A stretch of 64,000 nt of DNA from Chlorocebus sabaeus (GCF_047675955.1 NC_132910.1:89802923-89866922); one strand, 5' to 3'; counted from the first letter of the stretch, positions 12,081 to 24,404 are shown. Made by a program: numbers and translations. Notes: generated by a model from the letters alone, not told the origin.

Positions 12081-14984
12081 TGGCAAATGATACCATTTTT
12101 TCAATTTCAGGAAGTAAAGCAGAAAGCCCTGGGAGCACTGCCTACTAGTTTTTCTTCATGGCATTAAAACAGAGGTTTTTGCCTACTTTCTTTCCAGGCA
12201 CACTTCAGCAAAGTTTTCATCCATATATTCCTCATCCCAAGCAAAGAGGATTCTATTTCAAAACACTGTGTCATCAAACATCCCAAAGCTTTTTGGTACC
12301 TGAAATGGAGTCTGAGCAGAAGTAGGTAGCAAGGGGAGAAGGAGGACAGCAGAAACCTAAAAAATTTCTGAAATAAATCCATGTTTCCTGCCTCTTTCCC
12401 CTTCTCTATGCATTTTCTTCTCTTTCAGAAGCACTGACACTTCCTAGCCATCTAATCAAGACAAATCTTTCATGCGGTAATTAAAATACAGCTCATCTTC
12501 AGAGGGAACAGCAAAACAAAGGCTGAAACAATTAGCTGACTGTGCCAAACAGCATGGTTCACCCCCTCCGGCCCACACCTCTCCCTCTCTTCCCCATTCT
12601 TTCAATTGCTTGCTTTTAAGTACTGTTTTTTCACAGGAAGAAAAACTTCATTCCTGCTGAAAGGTAAGAAACTGAATAGATACTTAGACTAGGAAATAGC
12701 TTAATTGAATTTCATATGAAAAATGTTTCGGACTGTTTAAGACAAATGTTGGGTTCCCCCTCAGCTGGAATTGCATTAGATGAGAAAGGGAGTCAAGAGA
12801 TACTTGCTAATCTGTTACCATCAGGTTAGAACAGAATATTGCATTAGCATGCAAAAGGACACAGGCCGGCAATACAGGGAAAGACACGTCTTCCCAGAAT
12901 GAAGACTGCAGAGTAGAGAGGTAAATTGTACGAATAATAACTCAAAAGGTAGGAAATGAACTTGCACCTCGTAAGGGTGTGTGTGCCTTGATTACATTAG
13001 CACTACTTGCGATATTAAGCAGTATATTCATTTTTATTGTATTAGTTTTTGAATAGTCTGTAAAAGGCCAGTGTTTTATTTCGCTCCCTGAACCACCTGT
13101 CTTTTCTACAACATCCCCTACCAGCACATTCAAGCATTAGCGTTCAGGATTTCTAAAATCTTTTAACCATTGATGGCTGCCAGCAGTCAAATTAAATTCA
13201 AAGGGTTTAGTATAGCTTCAGGTTTTAGCGATATAATTTACTAAGAATGCCCAAAGCATTTGCAATCTAATTTGCAGTTCAGCAATGAATACCATTTCCT
13301 AACAAAATCTGCCTGAAATTTCCTTTTAAGGCTCCAGAAAAAAATACACTTGTGACACCTGTGTGTCTTCCTTCTGGCACTGACTCCAAAAAAAAAAAGA
13401 AATTTACCAAAAAAGGATGATATACCTCCTGCAAGGTGCAAAAGAAAAGAAACCAAGAGAATGAATTTGTTTTTACTGCTAGGTCATATGGGCCAGTACA
13501 GGCACTGTATGCTTCTTTTTAAAATTTAGGTTATTTTTCTATTTCTTCCAAGTCCGATATTAGTGCTGTATTTGTTACAGCACGAATAATCAGCATACGC
13601 TTAACCAAAATCTTGGCTTTCTGAAAAATCACTAAATAAAAACCATTGTAGGAAACCCCAGATTTGATCATTTCCATATCCTTATGGAGGTAAACAGTCT
13701 ATTTTCAGTAAGAAACAAGAGTGTCAATTTCTAATCCTAGCGTCAATTTCATTTCTAATACTTAGTCCGAAAGTGCCATTGCTTACAGTGTCCTTATAGA
13801 AGGACATTTCACCCTTATACATGGAAAATAAGGCCAAAAGTGATGTTAAAAATCTACAGCTAACTTAGAGTATTGTTTGTCTTATGAAAAAATTGCCCTC
13901 TCTTACCTAGATTACTTTTACTTAGATTAAATAAGGCATGAGGAATGCTTGAAAAGTGTTTTGAGAATCTTCTGTGGAAGCTGAAAACATAAAGTTTTAT
14001 CTAACTTACTTTTAGAGTTCATCTTCTCTCTTCCTGATACATAGGAATTCTGATCCCTAGCCATAACGACAAAAGTAGCGAAGGGCAATGCAGCTGACAA
14101 TTGCCAGGTAAAAGCTGAACTCTTACAGAGATGGTACTCACCACTAAGGAGGCTACGGAAATCAAATCATCCAGCTGAATTAATTTGATTAATAAAAAGC
14201 ATAATTTGGGAGCTCATTAGAGAACTCAGAGATGCCTAGCTATACCCACACAGAGTTAATCACTCACCATCAAGCCAACTAAATGTAACTCTAGAAATCA
14301 AACCATTAAAGTATAAATTGGAAAGAGCCAAGTTCCTAATGACGTTAATGATCTAAATCTGGCTGTTGATCTCGCTCCTTTCATTTCCCACTCAATAAGC
14401 CCTTTTGTACCTTATAATAAACTCTATAGTTTATAAAATTTGAAAATGCTAATGGAGCAGCATTATTAATGTTTTTAAAGCCTACCAAAATATCAGCCCT
14501 TGAAAGGAAAACTGAGTCATTCCCAAGACAAAGGGAGCAGAAGCCTCCATCTGTCTCAGCACCTGCTCCCCCAGGTCACCTTCTATTCCCAAACCCTCTC
14601 CTCGTATGCAGGCTTTCAGGGATGCTTCAGATGTCCAGAAGTATGGCGGAAAATGAAACAAAAGTGAGTGCCACAATATTTTGATTTGTTTCTATCCCAG
14701 TGGAAGAAAAGACGTAACTAACCAATTCTGTAGAAATAAAAACAAACCTTCTTTTCAAGCATCACCTATCTCTTCACTCTCAACTGAACCACTCTCCACC
14801 CACTTCCACTTTTAACAGGAAACCATTTTTGTCTGTAGAGCAACAGACAGAAAATTAATGTAGTCAGCCATTCACTTTCCAATTAATTTAGTGAAGCAGC
14901 AACTGAATAATCCAATTCTATCAAGTCAGAACATGAAAATGTCAGCTGCATAGCACTTAGTAGAAATAAGAGGAGGAAGAAGAG
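12081..14984. other. Repeat-poor interval, possible conserved non-coding DNA
   Basis: About 2.9 kb has no recognisable repeat. Around 12480-12860 are 'ggtaattaaaatacagc', 'aacaaaggctgaaacaatta' and 'ttagcatgcaaaagg' (SOX- and octamer-like). Around 14170-14215 is 'gaattaatttgattaataaa', and around 14880 is 'ccaattaatttagtgaag'. I see no splice-bounded frame. The frame at 14469-14684 has no recognised domain. Confidence 0.45.
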
Positions 14985-15205
14985 AAGTAACTAGCATCTC
15001 TGAATACCTTCTTTGGCAGGCATTTTGGTAGGCATGCACTCTTTTACTTTCATCCTTACAAGACTCTCACAAGGATGGAATTATTATCTCTATTTTACAT
15101 AAACTCTCTTTACATAGAAAATTTAAATGACTTCCCAAAGATCACAGAACAAGTAAGTAGCAATGCTGGGATGGAATCCAATGTCTCTCTGACTCCTTGA
15201 GTTAA
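14985..15205 (-). mobile_element. MIR SINE
   Basis: This is the reverse complement of MIR, running from 'taactagcatctctgaatac' through 'tcatccttacaagactctca' and 'ttattatctctattttaca' to 'atcacagaacaagtaagtag' and 'gggatggaatcca'. This is the usual order of the MIR core and 3' half. It is heavily diverged, with no target-site duplication. Confidence 0.75.
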
Positions 15206-16005
15206 ACTGAAAATGAATAAATGATAAAAATCATGATACTTTATGATAATTATAGATTAGATGAGGGTCTATCCTTGCTAGTTTTAATAATTCTGTTTTT
15301 TTTTTAACTTCTCTTTGCCATTATCTTATGGTTATCTAAGATATAGTCATTTACTTTTTAAGAAATAACTCAACCCATATTCATTCCTTCCCGTTGCTTC
15401 ATCTTCATCCTTTCCTTCCTTCACTAACAGATTTATATCTCCCAAAGATTCAGGCAAACAAGATGACAAAGATTGTGATTTAATGGGAATTAATGAATTG
15501 TGTTTAATTTAAAATAGATTCTGAATACAGATTGTTTATTACATTTTATAGCTACTTCTCATATGCACTTCTGATTGGAATAACTTTACAGAGGATTAAG
15601 GTCCAATAAAATCCCACACGATGTACAGTGTATGTGTCAGACATCTAAAAATTCTTGAGAAAGCAATTACACTCAGTGCTGTCTAATAATAAACCAAATG
15701 GACAGCTATGATACGAACTGCATTTCCTTACAACTCTACCCCCACCTGACTCTGCATTTCAATCTTTGCTAACTCTCGGCAAAAGAACAGATGTTCTGCT
15801 TTGGGTTGAGAAATCAACAGTTACCATTCATATGTTCCAGAAATTCGAGGGCCTAGTGCTGCTGTTTTAAGGATGCTAATTAATTCTAGCCCTTATGCTC
15901 CAATGTTCTTGTGGTTTCAATCACTTGCAATCTCACAGGACCTTGGTCCCCGCTATCTCTTTTGAAAGTCTATGGGGAAAAGCAGCTAGGAAATATAAAC
16001 GTCAC
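15206..16005. other. Unique sequence
   Basis: I recognise no repeat or gene in these 800 bases. Confidence 0.45.
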
Positions 16006-16137
16006 TAACCTAGGGGGAGAAAAGAATTAATCTAATATGCTCTAATTTCGTATATTTCTTGTATCATTATCATTGTTGTCCTCTCTATTGTATTGATTTG
16101 AACAGGTAGGCACAGCCCCGCTGACACATATAATTGA
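16006..16137 (+). repeat. Local direct duplication, copy 1
   Basis: This segment matches 16699-16827. The core 16092-16137, beginning 'attgatttgaacaggtagg', agrees with copy 2 at 43 of 46 positions by hand alignment. The upstream 85 or so bases align more loosely, from 'taacctaggggg' onward. It is not a family I recognise. It may be an old local duplication or two copies of an unlisted repeat. Confidence 0.65.
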
Positions 16138-16279
16138 AACAATGCCTAGAGATGCCTTTTGGTCATATTTTTCATTTTTTTTACCAAACACAGACTAATT
16201 TTGGAAGCGGGATGGAAAGAGCTATTTCTGAATTCATTCCTGTTTTTGTTTGTGTGTTTGTGTTTGGATCTAATGTTGA

Positions 16280-16705
16280 TTGTGCATAATACTCGGCTAG
16301 GAGCGTGTTAAAAATGCAGCTTCCTGGGCTCAAAGACTACAGATTAGTAGATCTGTGAAGGTATCGGGGTATCTTCCGTTTAAGAAATACCTTATTCTTA
16401 AGTAGATGGTTCAAGGACCTCAGGAAATGCATGCATGCTCTTTAGCACAGATGTTAACAATCTGTATAACCTTTGCCCAAGATGAGATAGCTTGAGCAGA
16501 AATGGTCCTGCAGGTCAGGTATGGTGTAAAGATCCCATTCCATTTACATTAATAAACCCTGCTTGGCTCCCCAGCCAGACAGACGTCATTCATACCAGAG
16601 TTTCCATGGTCACTGAAGTTTAAATCACCTGGGGTGATGACAATCACTGGGACAGGGCCCAGGGATTTGTTTAACAAGAACCCCAGGTGACTTTTATGCA
16701 TTGAC
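16280..16705 (+). mobile_element. hAT-Charlie-like fragments (MER5/MER3 group)
   Basis: Near 16285-16380, 'gtgcataatactcggctagg' and 'gttaaaaatgcagcttcctg' resemble the 5' half of a MER5A/MER3-type element. Near 16610-16705, 'gggcccagggatttg' and 'aacaagaaccccaggtgac' resemble the 3' half. They could be one decayed element with an insertion, or two fragments. Confidence 0.4.
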
Positions 16706-16827
16706 CTAGAGAGGAAAATAATTTAATTTGTGCTGACTTTCTATATTTCTCATAGCATTATATTGCTTCCCTATCTGTAGCATTGATTTGAACAGGTAGG
16801 CATAGCCCAGCTGACAAATATAATTGA
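16699..16827 (+). repeat. Local direct duplication, copy 2
   Basis: This is the second copy of the unit at 16006-16137, offset by about 690 bp. It starts 'ttgacctagagagg' and ends with the near-identical core at 16782-16827. A further short 'tataattga' repeat follows immediately. The two copies flank the hAT-like fragments. Confidence 0.65.
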
Positions 16828-16887
16828 TATAATTGAAATAGCAGTTTGATGAGCCGTTAGGTACCACCAAAGCAGGTATACCCAGTA

Positions 16888-17061
16888 AAAGAACATCAGC
16901 TGGAAAGTCAGCCAGACCTTGGCTGGAATCCAAGATTTTTCACTTATAACTGTCTGATTTGACGAAGTTCCTTAACCTTGAGCAAGTTTCTTAATCCCTC
17001 TGAGCTTTATTTCTCTCATCTTTACATTTGGAATAGTATTACCCTTCAAAATATTGTGAGA
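16888..17061 (+). mobile_element. MIR SINE, left part (split by L1)
   Basis: The order is MIR: 'agtcagccagaccttggctgg', 'tccttaaccttgagcaagtt', 'ctttatttctctcatcttta', 'ggaatagtattacccttc', 'tattgtgag'. The element stops at the L1 boundary and resumes at 19337 with 'ttgtaagaattaaatgtgat', exactly the next MIR segment. Confidence 0.8.
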
Positions 17062-19336
17062 TGTCCACAACTAACATCTTACTGAATGGTAGTTGAGAGC
17101 TGAGAGCTTTTCCTCTAAGAACTGGAACAAGACAAGAATTTCCACTTTCATGTGACATTCTTATTCAACATAATACTGGAAGTCCTAGCTAGAGCAATTA
17201 GGAAAAGGAAGAAATAAAGAGCATGCAAATTGGAAAGAAGGAAGTCAAATTATCCCTGTTTACAGATGACATGATGTTGTACATAGAAAAACTCTATAAA
17301 AAACGCTTAGAACTGATCAATGAATTCAGTAAAGCTGCAGGATACAAAATTAATATTAAAAAACCAGTAACATTTTTACACATGGCTATAAAATAGCCAA
17401 AAAGAAATCAAGAAGGCAATTATGTTTACAATAGATACAGAAAAAATTACCAAGGAATAAATTTAACCAAAGAGGTGAAAGACTTCTACAAGCAAAATTA
17501 TAAAACACTGATAGAAGAAATTGAAGAGGATACAACCAAATGGAAAAACATCCCATGATCATAGGTTGAAAGACTTAACATTGTTAAAATGACAATACTA
17601 CCCAAAGCAATCTACAGATTCAATGCAACCCCTATCAAATTACCAATGACATTCTTCACAGAAATATTTTTTAAAATTCTAAAATTTGTATGGAACCATG
17701 AAAGACCTCAAATACCAAAGCAATCCTGAGCAAAAAGAACAAAGCTGGAGGTATAATGCCACCAGACCTCAAAATGTATAACAAAGCTTTAGTAACCAAA
17801 ACAGCATGGTACTGGCATAAAAACAGACATATAAACCGATGGAGACTAGAGAACCCAGAAATCAATCCAAATATCTATAGCCAATTGATTTTTGACAAAG
17901 GTGCCAAGAACATTCATTTGGGAAAGAACTGTCTCCCTTCAATAAATGGTGCTAAGAAAACTCTATATGCAGATGAATGAAACTAGACCCCTGTCTCTCA
18001 CCCTATACAAAAATCAACTCAAAATGGATCAAAGACCTAAATGTAAGACCTGAAATGATAAAACTACCAGAAGAAGTAAAAGGGGAAATGCTTCAGAACA
18101 TTGATCTGAGAAAAGATTTTATGACTAAGACCTCAACAGCATAGTCAACAAAAGCAAAAATAAACAAATGGTATTACATCAAACTAAAGCCTCTGCACAG
18201 CAAAGAAAACAATCAACACAATGAAAAGACAACCTACAGAATTGAAGATAATATTTGCAAACTACTCATCTGACAAGGAATTAATATCTAGAATATACAA
18301 GGAACTGAAACATCTCAACAGCAAAAAGTAAAACAATCTGATTTAAAAATGGGAAAATGATTTGAATGGACATTTTTAAAAAGAAGACGTACAAATGGCC
18401 AACGAATATATGAAAAAAATGTTCAACATCACTAATCATCAGAGAATTACAAATCAAAACCACAATAAGATGTCATTTCACTCTAATCAGGATGACTATG
18501 ATCAAAAATACAAAAAAAAATAACAAATACAGGTGAGGATATGGAGAAAAGGAAACTCTTATACGCTGTTGATAGGAATGCAAATTAGTACAGCCACTAT
18601 AGGGAACGGTATGGAGGTCCCTCAGAAAACTACAAATAGAACTACCATATGATCCAGCAATCTTACTACTGGGCATTTATCCAAAGGAAAGAAAATCAGT
18701 ATTTCAGAGAGACATCTGCACCCTCATGTTTATTTTAGCATTGTTTACAATAGTCAAGATATAGTGTCCTACAACAGATGAATGGATTTTAAAAATGTGG
18801 TATATAAACACCATGAAATACTATTTAGCCAAAAAAGGAATGAAATCCTGTCTTTTGCAGCAACATGGATGGAACTAGAGGCCATCGTGTTAAGTGAAAT
18901 AAGTCACGCACAGAAAGTTAGACACCACATGTTCTCACTCATGTGGAAGCTTCAAAAAGTTGATCTCATAGAAGTAAAAAGTAGTATAGAGGAAACTAAA
19001 ACCTGGGGAGGGTAAAAGGGAGGAGGCCATAGGGAGAGATTTGTTAAAGGATACAAAATTACAGCTAGATGGGAGGAATAATTTCCAGTGTTCTACATCA
19101 CTGACTGGTGACTTAACGAAAATATATGACATAGTTTCAAGTAGCTCAAAGGAGGATATTGAATATTCCCAACAGAAACAAATTATAAATGTTTGAGATA
19201 ATGGGTATGCTAATCACCCTAATCTGATCACTGTATATTGTATGTATTGAAACATAATTACATATCCCACGAATATGTACAATTATTATTTGCCAACTTA
19301 AAAAATAAAATTAAAAAAAAACACAACATAAAAAAG
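17062..19336 (+). mobile_element. 5'-truncated L1 (L1MA type), about 2.27 kb
   Basis: Translated pieces match the C-terminal half of LINE-1 ORF2. The reverse-transcriptase-region sequence is at 17090-17300, and a 17756-17980 frame includes 'KTAWYWHKNRHINRW'. Stops and frameshifts break it throughout. The 3' UTR ends 'aatatgtacaattattattt' and an A-rich tail at about 19300-19335, of L1MA character. The flanking 8-base near-repeat 'ttgtgaga' (17054-17061) and 'ttgtaaga' (19337-19344) is the target-site duplication inside a MIR. Several reported frames in this span (17671-19132, both strands) are L1 or its complement. It cannot move. Confidence 0.93.
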
Positions 19337-19395
19337 TTGTAAGAATTAAATGTGATAATATATGTCAAAATATGTGACTTAGAGTAGGAGTGTGA
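19337..19395 (+). mobile_element. MIR SINE, right part
   Basis: 'ttgtaagaattaaatgtgat' and the following bases continue the MIR begun at 16888, after removal of the L1. This fixes the L1 as younger than the MIR. Confidence 0.75.
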
Positions 19396-19601
19396 AAACA
19401 ATAGGAGTGAGGGGCTTCCTGTTTGTGTTTTGCCCACTGTCCAAGGAACAGAGCCCGTGACTTCTTCCACCAACTCTTCACATCAGTTGATATGCAAGAC
19501 TCTTTCGGATTTTTGCTGAAGGAGAATAAGGAATGTTCATTTTTTTGCTTTAGGAAAGTATGAGAGAGATTTGGGAAAGAGAAGAGAAAAATGAAGAAAA
19601 T

Positions 19602-19936
19602 AGGTTTATGGACTGAATGTTTGTGTCCTCTCAAAATTCTTATGTTGAAATCCTGAACCTCTATGTAATGGCTTTTGGAGGTGGGGCCTTTGGGAAGTAA
19701 TTATATCATGAGAGGAGCCCTCACAAATGGGACTCATGCCCTTATAAGATGCCAGAGAAGAATGCACACTCTCACGTGAGCATATAATGAGTTGGCTGTC
19801 TACAGCCTGGAACAGGGCCCTCACCAGAACTCTGCCATGCTGCCACACCAATCTTGGACTTCCAGCCTTCAGAACTGTGAGAAAAAATGTTTGTTGTTTA
19901 AGGCACCCAAACTGTGACAATTTGTCATAGCAGTCC
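19602..19936 (+). mobile_element. MLT1A/B-type MaLR LTR, left part
   Basis: The LTR starts near 'ggtttatggactgaatg'. It has 'ggaggtggggcctttggg', 'catgcccttataagatgcc', 'agggccctcaccagaac', 'cttggacttccagccttc' and 'aactgtgagaaaaaatg', and stops at the THE1 insertion at 19937. The minus-strand frames at 19258-19920 overlap it and are not genes. Confidence 0.9.
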
Positions 19937-20281
19937 TGGATTAGTCCATTTTCACACTGCTATAAAGAACTGCCTGAGACTGGGTAATTTATAAAGGAAA
20001 GAGGTTTAATCGACTCACAGTTCGGTATGGCTGGGGAGGCCTCAGGAAACTTACAATCCTGGTGGAAGGAGCAGGAAGGAGAATGAACACAGGAGGGACT
20101 ACCAAACACTTAGAAAACCATCCAATCTCATGACAACTCACTTCCTATCATGAGAACAGCATGGGGGAAACTGCCCCCAAGATTCAATTACCTCCACCTG
20201 GTCTCTCCCTGGACATGTGGGGATTATGGGGATTACAATTCAAGATGAGATTTTGGGTGGGGACACAGTCAAACCACACCA
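19937..20281 (-). mobile_element. THE1-type MaLR LTR inserted in MLT1
   Basis: This is the reverse complement of a solitary THE1 LTR, from 'tggattagtccattttcac' to 'gtcaaaccacacca'. The 5-bp flanks 'agtcc' (19932-19936) and 'agccc' (20282-20286) form a decayed target-site duplication, and the MLT1 sequence resumes immediately after it. Confidence 0.93.
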
Positions 20282-20301
20282 AGCCCCACATGACTAAGAC
20301 A
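20282..20301 (+). mobile_element. MLT1 LTR, right end
   Basis: 'agccccacatgactaagaca' is the last stretch of the MLT1 LTR begun at 19602. It is placed beyond the THE1 insertion. Confidence 0.75.
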
Positions 20302-21254
20302 AGAGGATATAATGGTACCCATCTCTTCCCTGCCATTTGAATTGTATCCCAAAACAGGGAGGAATTAGGGCCAGCATCTGCAGGATCTGTTTTCTAAAGA
20401 GACTTTTTGAGACTGTATACCCAAGTAGTGGTTTTAGGGCCCAAGTAAGAAAGTGAGGCAAAGAAATGAGGAGTGAGCCACTCTCTGTTTCTGTGTGGAA
20501 CCCATTGTCAATGAGAAATCTAAAGGTACGTATCATTGGAAGAATCAAAAGATGGAATTTCAAATAAATACCAGTGGCCTCATGCTGCCACCATTAGAAA
20601 TGGCAATGGAAAGACAGTCAAATGTCTTTGGGGGCTGGGGGAAAAGGAGGTCACCACAGAAAGTAAGGAACATAGTTTAACGCTACTTAATTTTTAAAGC
20701 TGAAAATTGAGTTGTCAGCACATGCCAGGCATCACTGAGAACCCCCACACCTGCAGAGGTCTTTGCAGGAAAGCTCAATACCCTGCAGAAGCAGATCAGG
20801 GACAGGGGCAAGGACTGGGTTCTTGATTTCACCATGCCTTGTTTGTATCCACCGATGGGCTAGTATTCACAGTAACAATTTTCATTATAAATGCCTGTTA
20901 TTGGTCGCAGGCGAAACCAACCAAGCAAGAACAACAACAACAACAAAAATGCCTTTTCTTTGCCAGAATGACATGTCACAGCAAAAACTTGAATGTGGTA
21001 ACTATCATTTCTACATGGGCTTAGTTGTCTCTGACCTCAAGAGAACTATTTTAACTTATATATGATACATTCTCCTCATCTGTGAAATAGCCTAGTTGGC
21101 AGAGGCTTTCAAGGCTTGATACATGAAGATCAAAGTAGCTCAAGATGATATAGAGAGATCATACAAAAGAGTAAAGAAATTAAGGGTTTGGTCTATATCT
21201 TATGGTCAAATAGGGCAGCCATCTGTGAATTATACTGTATTCAGATAGATGGCA
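20302..21254. other. Unique sequence
   Basis: No family is recognised. A short (CAA)n run lies at about 20930-20946. Overlapping frames at 20763-21065 (100 codons) and 20839-21024 have no domain and include that low-complexity run. Confidence 0.5.
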
Positions 21255-21375
21255 CCAAGAGTAAGGAAACATGGGTTGCTCTGCCAGTAACAAGCTGAGT
21301 GACCTTGAGTAAGTCCTCTAAACTCTATAAGTCTCTCTCTGTCTTCCTCTGTAAAGGGAAGAAGTGTGTAAAGTC
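21255..21375 (+). mobile_element. MIR SINE fragment
   Basis: 'tgggttgctctgccagtaac', 'aagctgagtgaccttgagta' and 'tctgtcttcctctgtaaagg' follow the MIR core order. The 3' part has decayed. Confidence 0.7.
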
Positions 21376-21774
21376 TATTTCATTCCTAGGGTTTCAGGTA
21401 GAAGATGTCAGGTCTTGAGAAGAGCAACTAAAAATATGATCCCCTTGTGATGCCAAGGGAGTTACATCACCCAGTACTTACAAGAATCCAAATGTTGACT
21501 GAGATCTTCTGTAAGCAAAAAGAAACACTGAAAAGCCTTGTCAGGCATTTTGTAGTCATCTGGTAATACAGTCTTGAATGTGTCTATCTTGGGCATACCC
21601 AGATGTTTATACCATGTTTAATGTTTCACTTAATGAGATGCAGTGAGGTCCCTTTCAGGCATTAGAGCCACAGGGAAGAATAGAGGAACAGGACAGCTTG
21701 TTTTGACAGAGTGAACAACACACTGTTGTCACCAGCTTGTTGATGACATTGATCATTTGAGTTCAACCCGCTAT
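21376..21774. other. Unique sequence
   Basis: Nothing recognised. Confidence 0.45.
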
Positions 21775-21965
21775 GTTCATTTATTTGTTCATCAACAAAT
21801 ATTTACTGTGCAACTTTCCTAAGCCAGAGACTGTGCAAAGACTTAGGAAATTCAAAGGTGTCACCCCTGCCTTCTCTGAATGTGAAATCTAATTTGAAGA
21901 GATAAGTATCCAAGCAATTACGAAACAAGATATTGTATGACAAGTGTCACATGACTTGAGGCAAT
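21775..21965 (-). mobile_element. L2-like LINE 3' end
   Basis: 'ttcatttatttgttcatcaa' plus 'caaatatttactgtgcaac', 'agccagagactgtgcaaag' and 'gtcacccctgccttctctga' is the reverse complement of a CR1-clade (L2-like) 3' end. It is strongly diverged. Confidence 0.6.
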
Positions 21966-23749
21966 AAATGCCATTAATCCAGTGGATTTTAAATTTATTC
22001 AATGTCTTTTTCAGCAGAGAAAGATATTAATTCTAGATGGAGTTCTCCAAGGTTTTTCCAGTGAAAGTGGAATTTGTATTGGCATATAATGGATGAATAT
22101 AAAGGAAGAAATGAACTGGAGGGTGTTTACTCTAGGGAGGGAAAATTAGCACAAACAAAGGCACTAAGTTGAGAAATCTCAAAGCAATCAGAATAGAGCA
22201 GATGATATCTTACACTGTTGCTTAATGTGTCAACAACCTGCAGGTCCCTACACAGTAGCTCTAGACCTTATGAAGCAGATCCCATGAAACTTATCCTTAT
22301 AAACAGCTCCTTGACCCAAAGTGCTTGTTTCTTTGGCCAGAATTATGCAGTTCATTAAATTCAGTGGTGAGTTGCTGGACCACAGTTTAGAGGTCTGTAG
22401 ATCCAGTCTTTTTACTAACATGGAAAAACAAAATAGGCCTTCCCATTTTTGCTCACATCCAGTGAGAACAGAAGAGTGTAGGGCCTCCCACTCCCCGCTT
22501 AGCTTTACGTGTATCTTATGCCTTTAGCTAACCCAATAGTTTTAATCCACAATAAAGTCACTGGGACAGTCAGAAGCATGAGTGGCAAAGAGCCAAATCA
22601 TTGGGCTTCCCAGTGGAAAACATGTTTCATAATACCCCAGACATATCTGGATTTAGCAGTATATCATTGCTCCACTGAGCGTGTTATTCATCTTGTTAGC
22701 CATTAGCCATAGGTGGTATCATATCCCTGCAATGAACTTCCTTTGCAAATCAAAACCTAAAGTATGACATCACCAGCAGCTGGAGTTGGGAAATAAACTC
22801 AGGGTTAACACCAAGAGAAAACATAAACATTGGATAAGCAAATATGCTCAATGAAAGAGAGATGCTTTATACCACACATCGAGTGCTAACTTCTCTCACA
22901 CCTGAGTTGAATTCATCCCATTTAATAAATGTTAGCCTAAAATAATTCTCATTCTTTTATATAGTTTTCAGTAGTTTGAATGTTTTTAAATCTCATGAAA
23001 AGATTTTTACAAATAACTTATCTTCTTTACAAGGTTTCTATTTCAATTACCTTCTGTAACACAGCACTTCTATTGTTTTAAAGTTTGGTGTTTGTTCCTT
23101 CACCTCACACATTCCACCCTTCTACAAGTTCCTCCAAATTGGCAGTTTCTATTTATATTTCAACATATTAGTATAACAAATTTAAATAAAATCCTCTACT
23201 TGTATCATTAATTAGCATTTGGCAATGGGCCTGATTAAATGCCCTTGGAAGCAAATGATTTAAGTATCAAAAAGGTTATTTTTATCATCTATTAAAAATG
23301 CCTGTTAGAGAACTATTGCCACCACCTTCCCAGCCTCTGCACAGAGTCTAGTATAGTTTGTAATGCCCCTCTGGGAGGTTGTATTGAGTAACTGTCAGTC
23401 AGCGTGGTCAGTTTTTCTAACAAATGAGGAAAGCTTGTCTGAAACAGAGGAGTTCAAATAATTAAAAACGTTTTAAGTTTAAATGAGTAAAATAATTTCC
23501 TAGTTCATGCTGGAACTTCAAGAAACAAGGTTTTCTCTTAGTTATTGACATTTCTCCTTGATATTGATATTGTATTGATTGATATTGACTTCTTATTGAA
23601 GGTCTTCTCTGTGCCTGGGATTTATTTAACCAGCAGAACTCCTAATCTGTACTCTTCTAACTGAGAAGCTGAATGTACTTTGTCAGACATCCTGACTGAA
23701 TGTGACCTGCACTGGGCATAGAAAACTTTGGTTTTATAGCTACTGACTG
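21966..23749. other. Unique sequence, repeat-poor
   Basis: No family is recognised. Motifs such as 'taattagcatttggc' and 'gcaaatgatttaagt' near 23210-23270 could mark conserved non-coding DNA, but this is not shown. A cryptic 'gatattg' repeat lies at about 23560-23590. The frames at 22321-22706 have no domain. Confidence 0.45.
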
Positions 23750-23850
23750 TCGTTCGTAGGTCTCTTTTATTCACCCCTGTGTTTCTAGCAACTAGTACAG
23801 TGCCTGGTAATAAATGCTCACTAAATATGTGTTATATAATGAAGTGAAGT
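23750..23850 (+). mobile_element. L2 LINE 3' end fragment
   Basis: 'tgtttctagcaactagtac', 'agtgcctggtaataaatg' and 'ctcactaaatatgtgttata' match the terminal 70-100 bases of L2 in the forward orientation. Confidence 0.65.
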
Positions 23851-24404
23851 ATATACACTTAGAGTATACCTCTAAAAAGACAGGATGGCTTAAAAATAAG
23901 GTAAATTGCCATATATTTTGTACTTGTTTGTGATTCCACTTAAATATGAGATATAGTTATAAGAAGTGAGTGATTTGGAGGGAAAATATTTGGAGCAAGC
24001 AATGCAGTAAACCTTGGAAAGTCAGCCACCGTGACAGTATATTACCCGCTTCTTATGAAATGATCTAGGTGAGAACGAAATAAGGAACAGAAGAAAGGGA
24101 GGACGGCTACAAGGGAAAGAGTAAAATAAAGGTTTTATACTTAACATAGGAAAATGTTATACCTAAGTATTATCATTGAGTAATCTATCTGATTTTTAAG
24201 ATTTTCTACAAATTAATACACCCTGCATGAAATAAATAAAAATATCCATTTGCTGTGACTTTTCCAGATTTAGTGTTTTGTGTCTTTCTGACTCATCAGG
24301 AAAATTTGAAACAATGTTCCATGATGAGTAATGCTTTAGTCACTAAAATAAAGATCTGAGTGTTACAAATGAGGGATTTTATTGAATAGAGACTTTTCTG
24401 GGCT

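Noticed and set aside
17671..19132. Frames resembling reverse transcriptase
   Set aside because: These are pieces of a dead, 5'-truncated L1; stops and frameshifts separate them.
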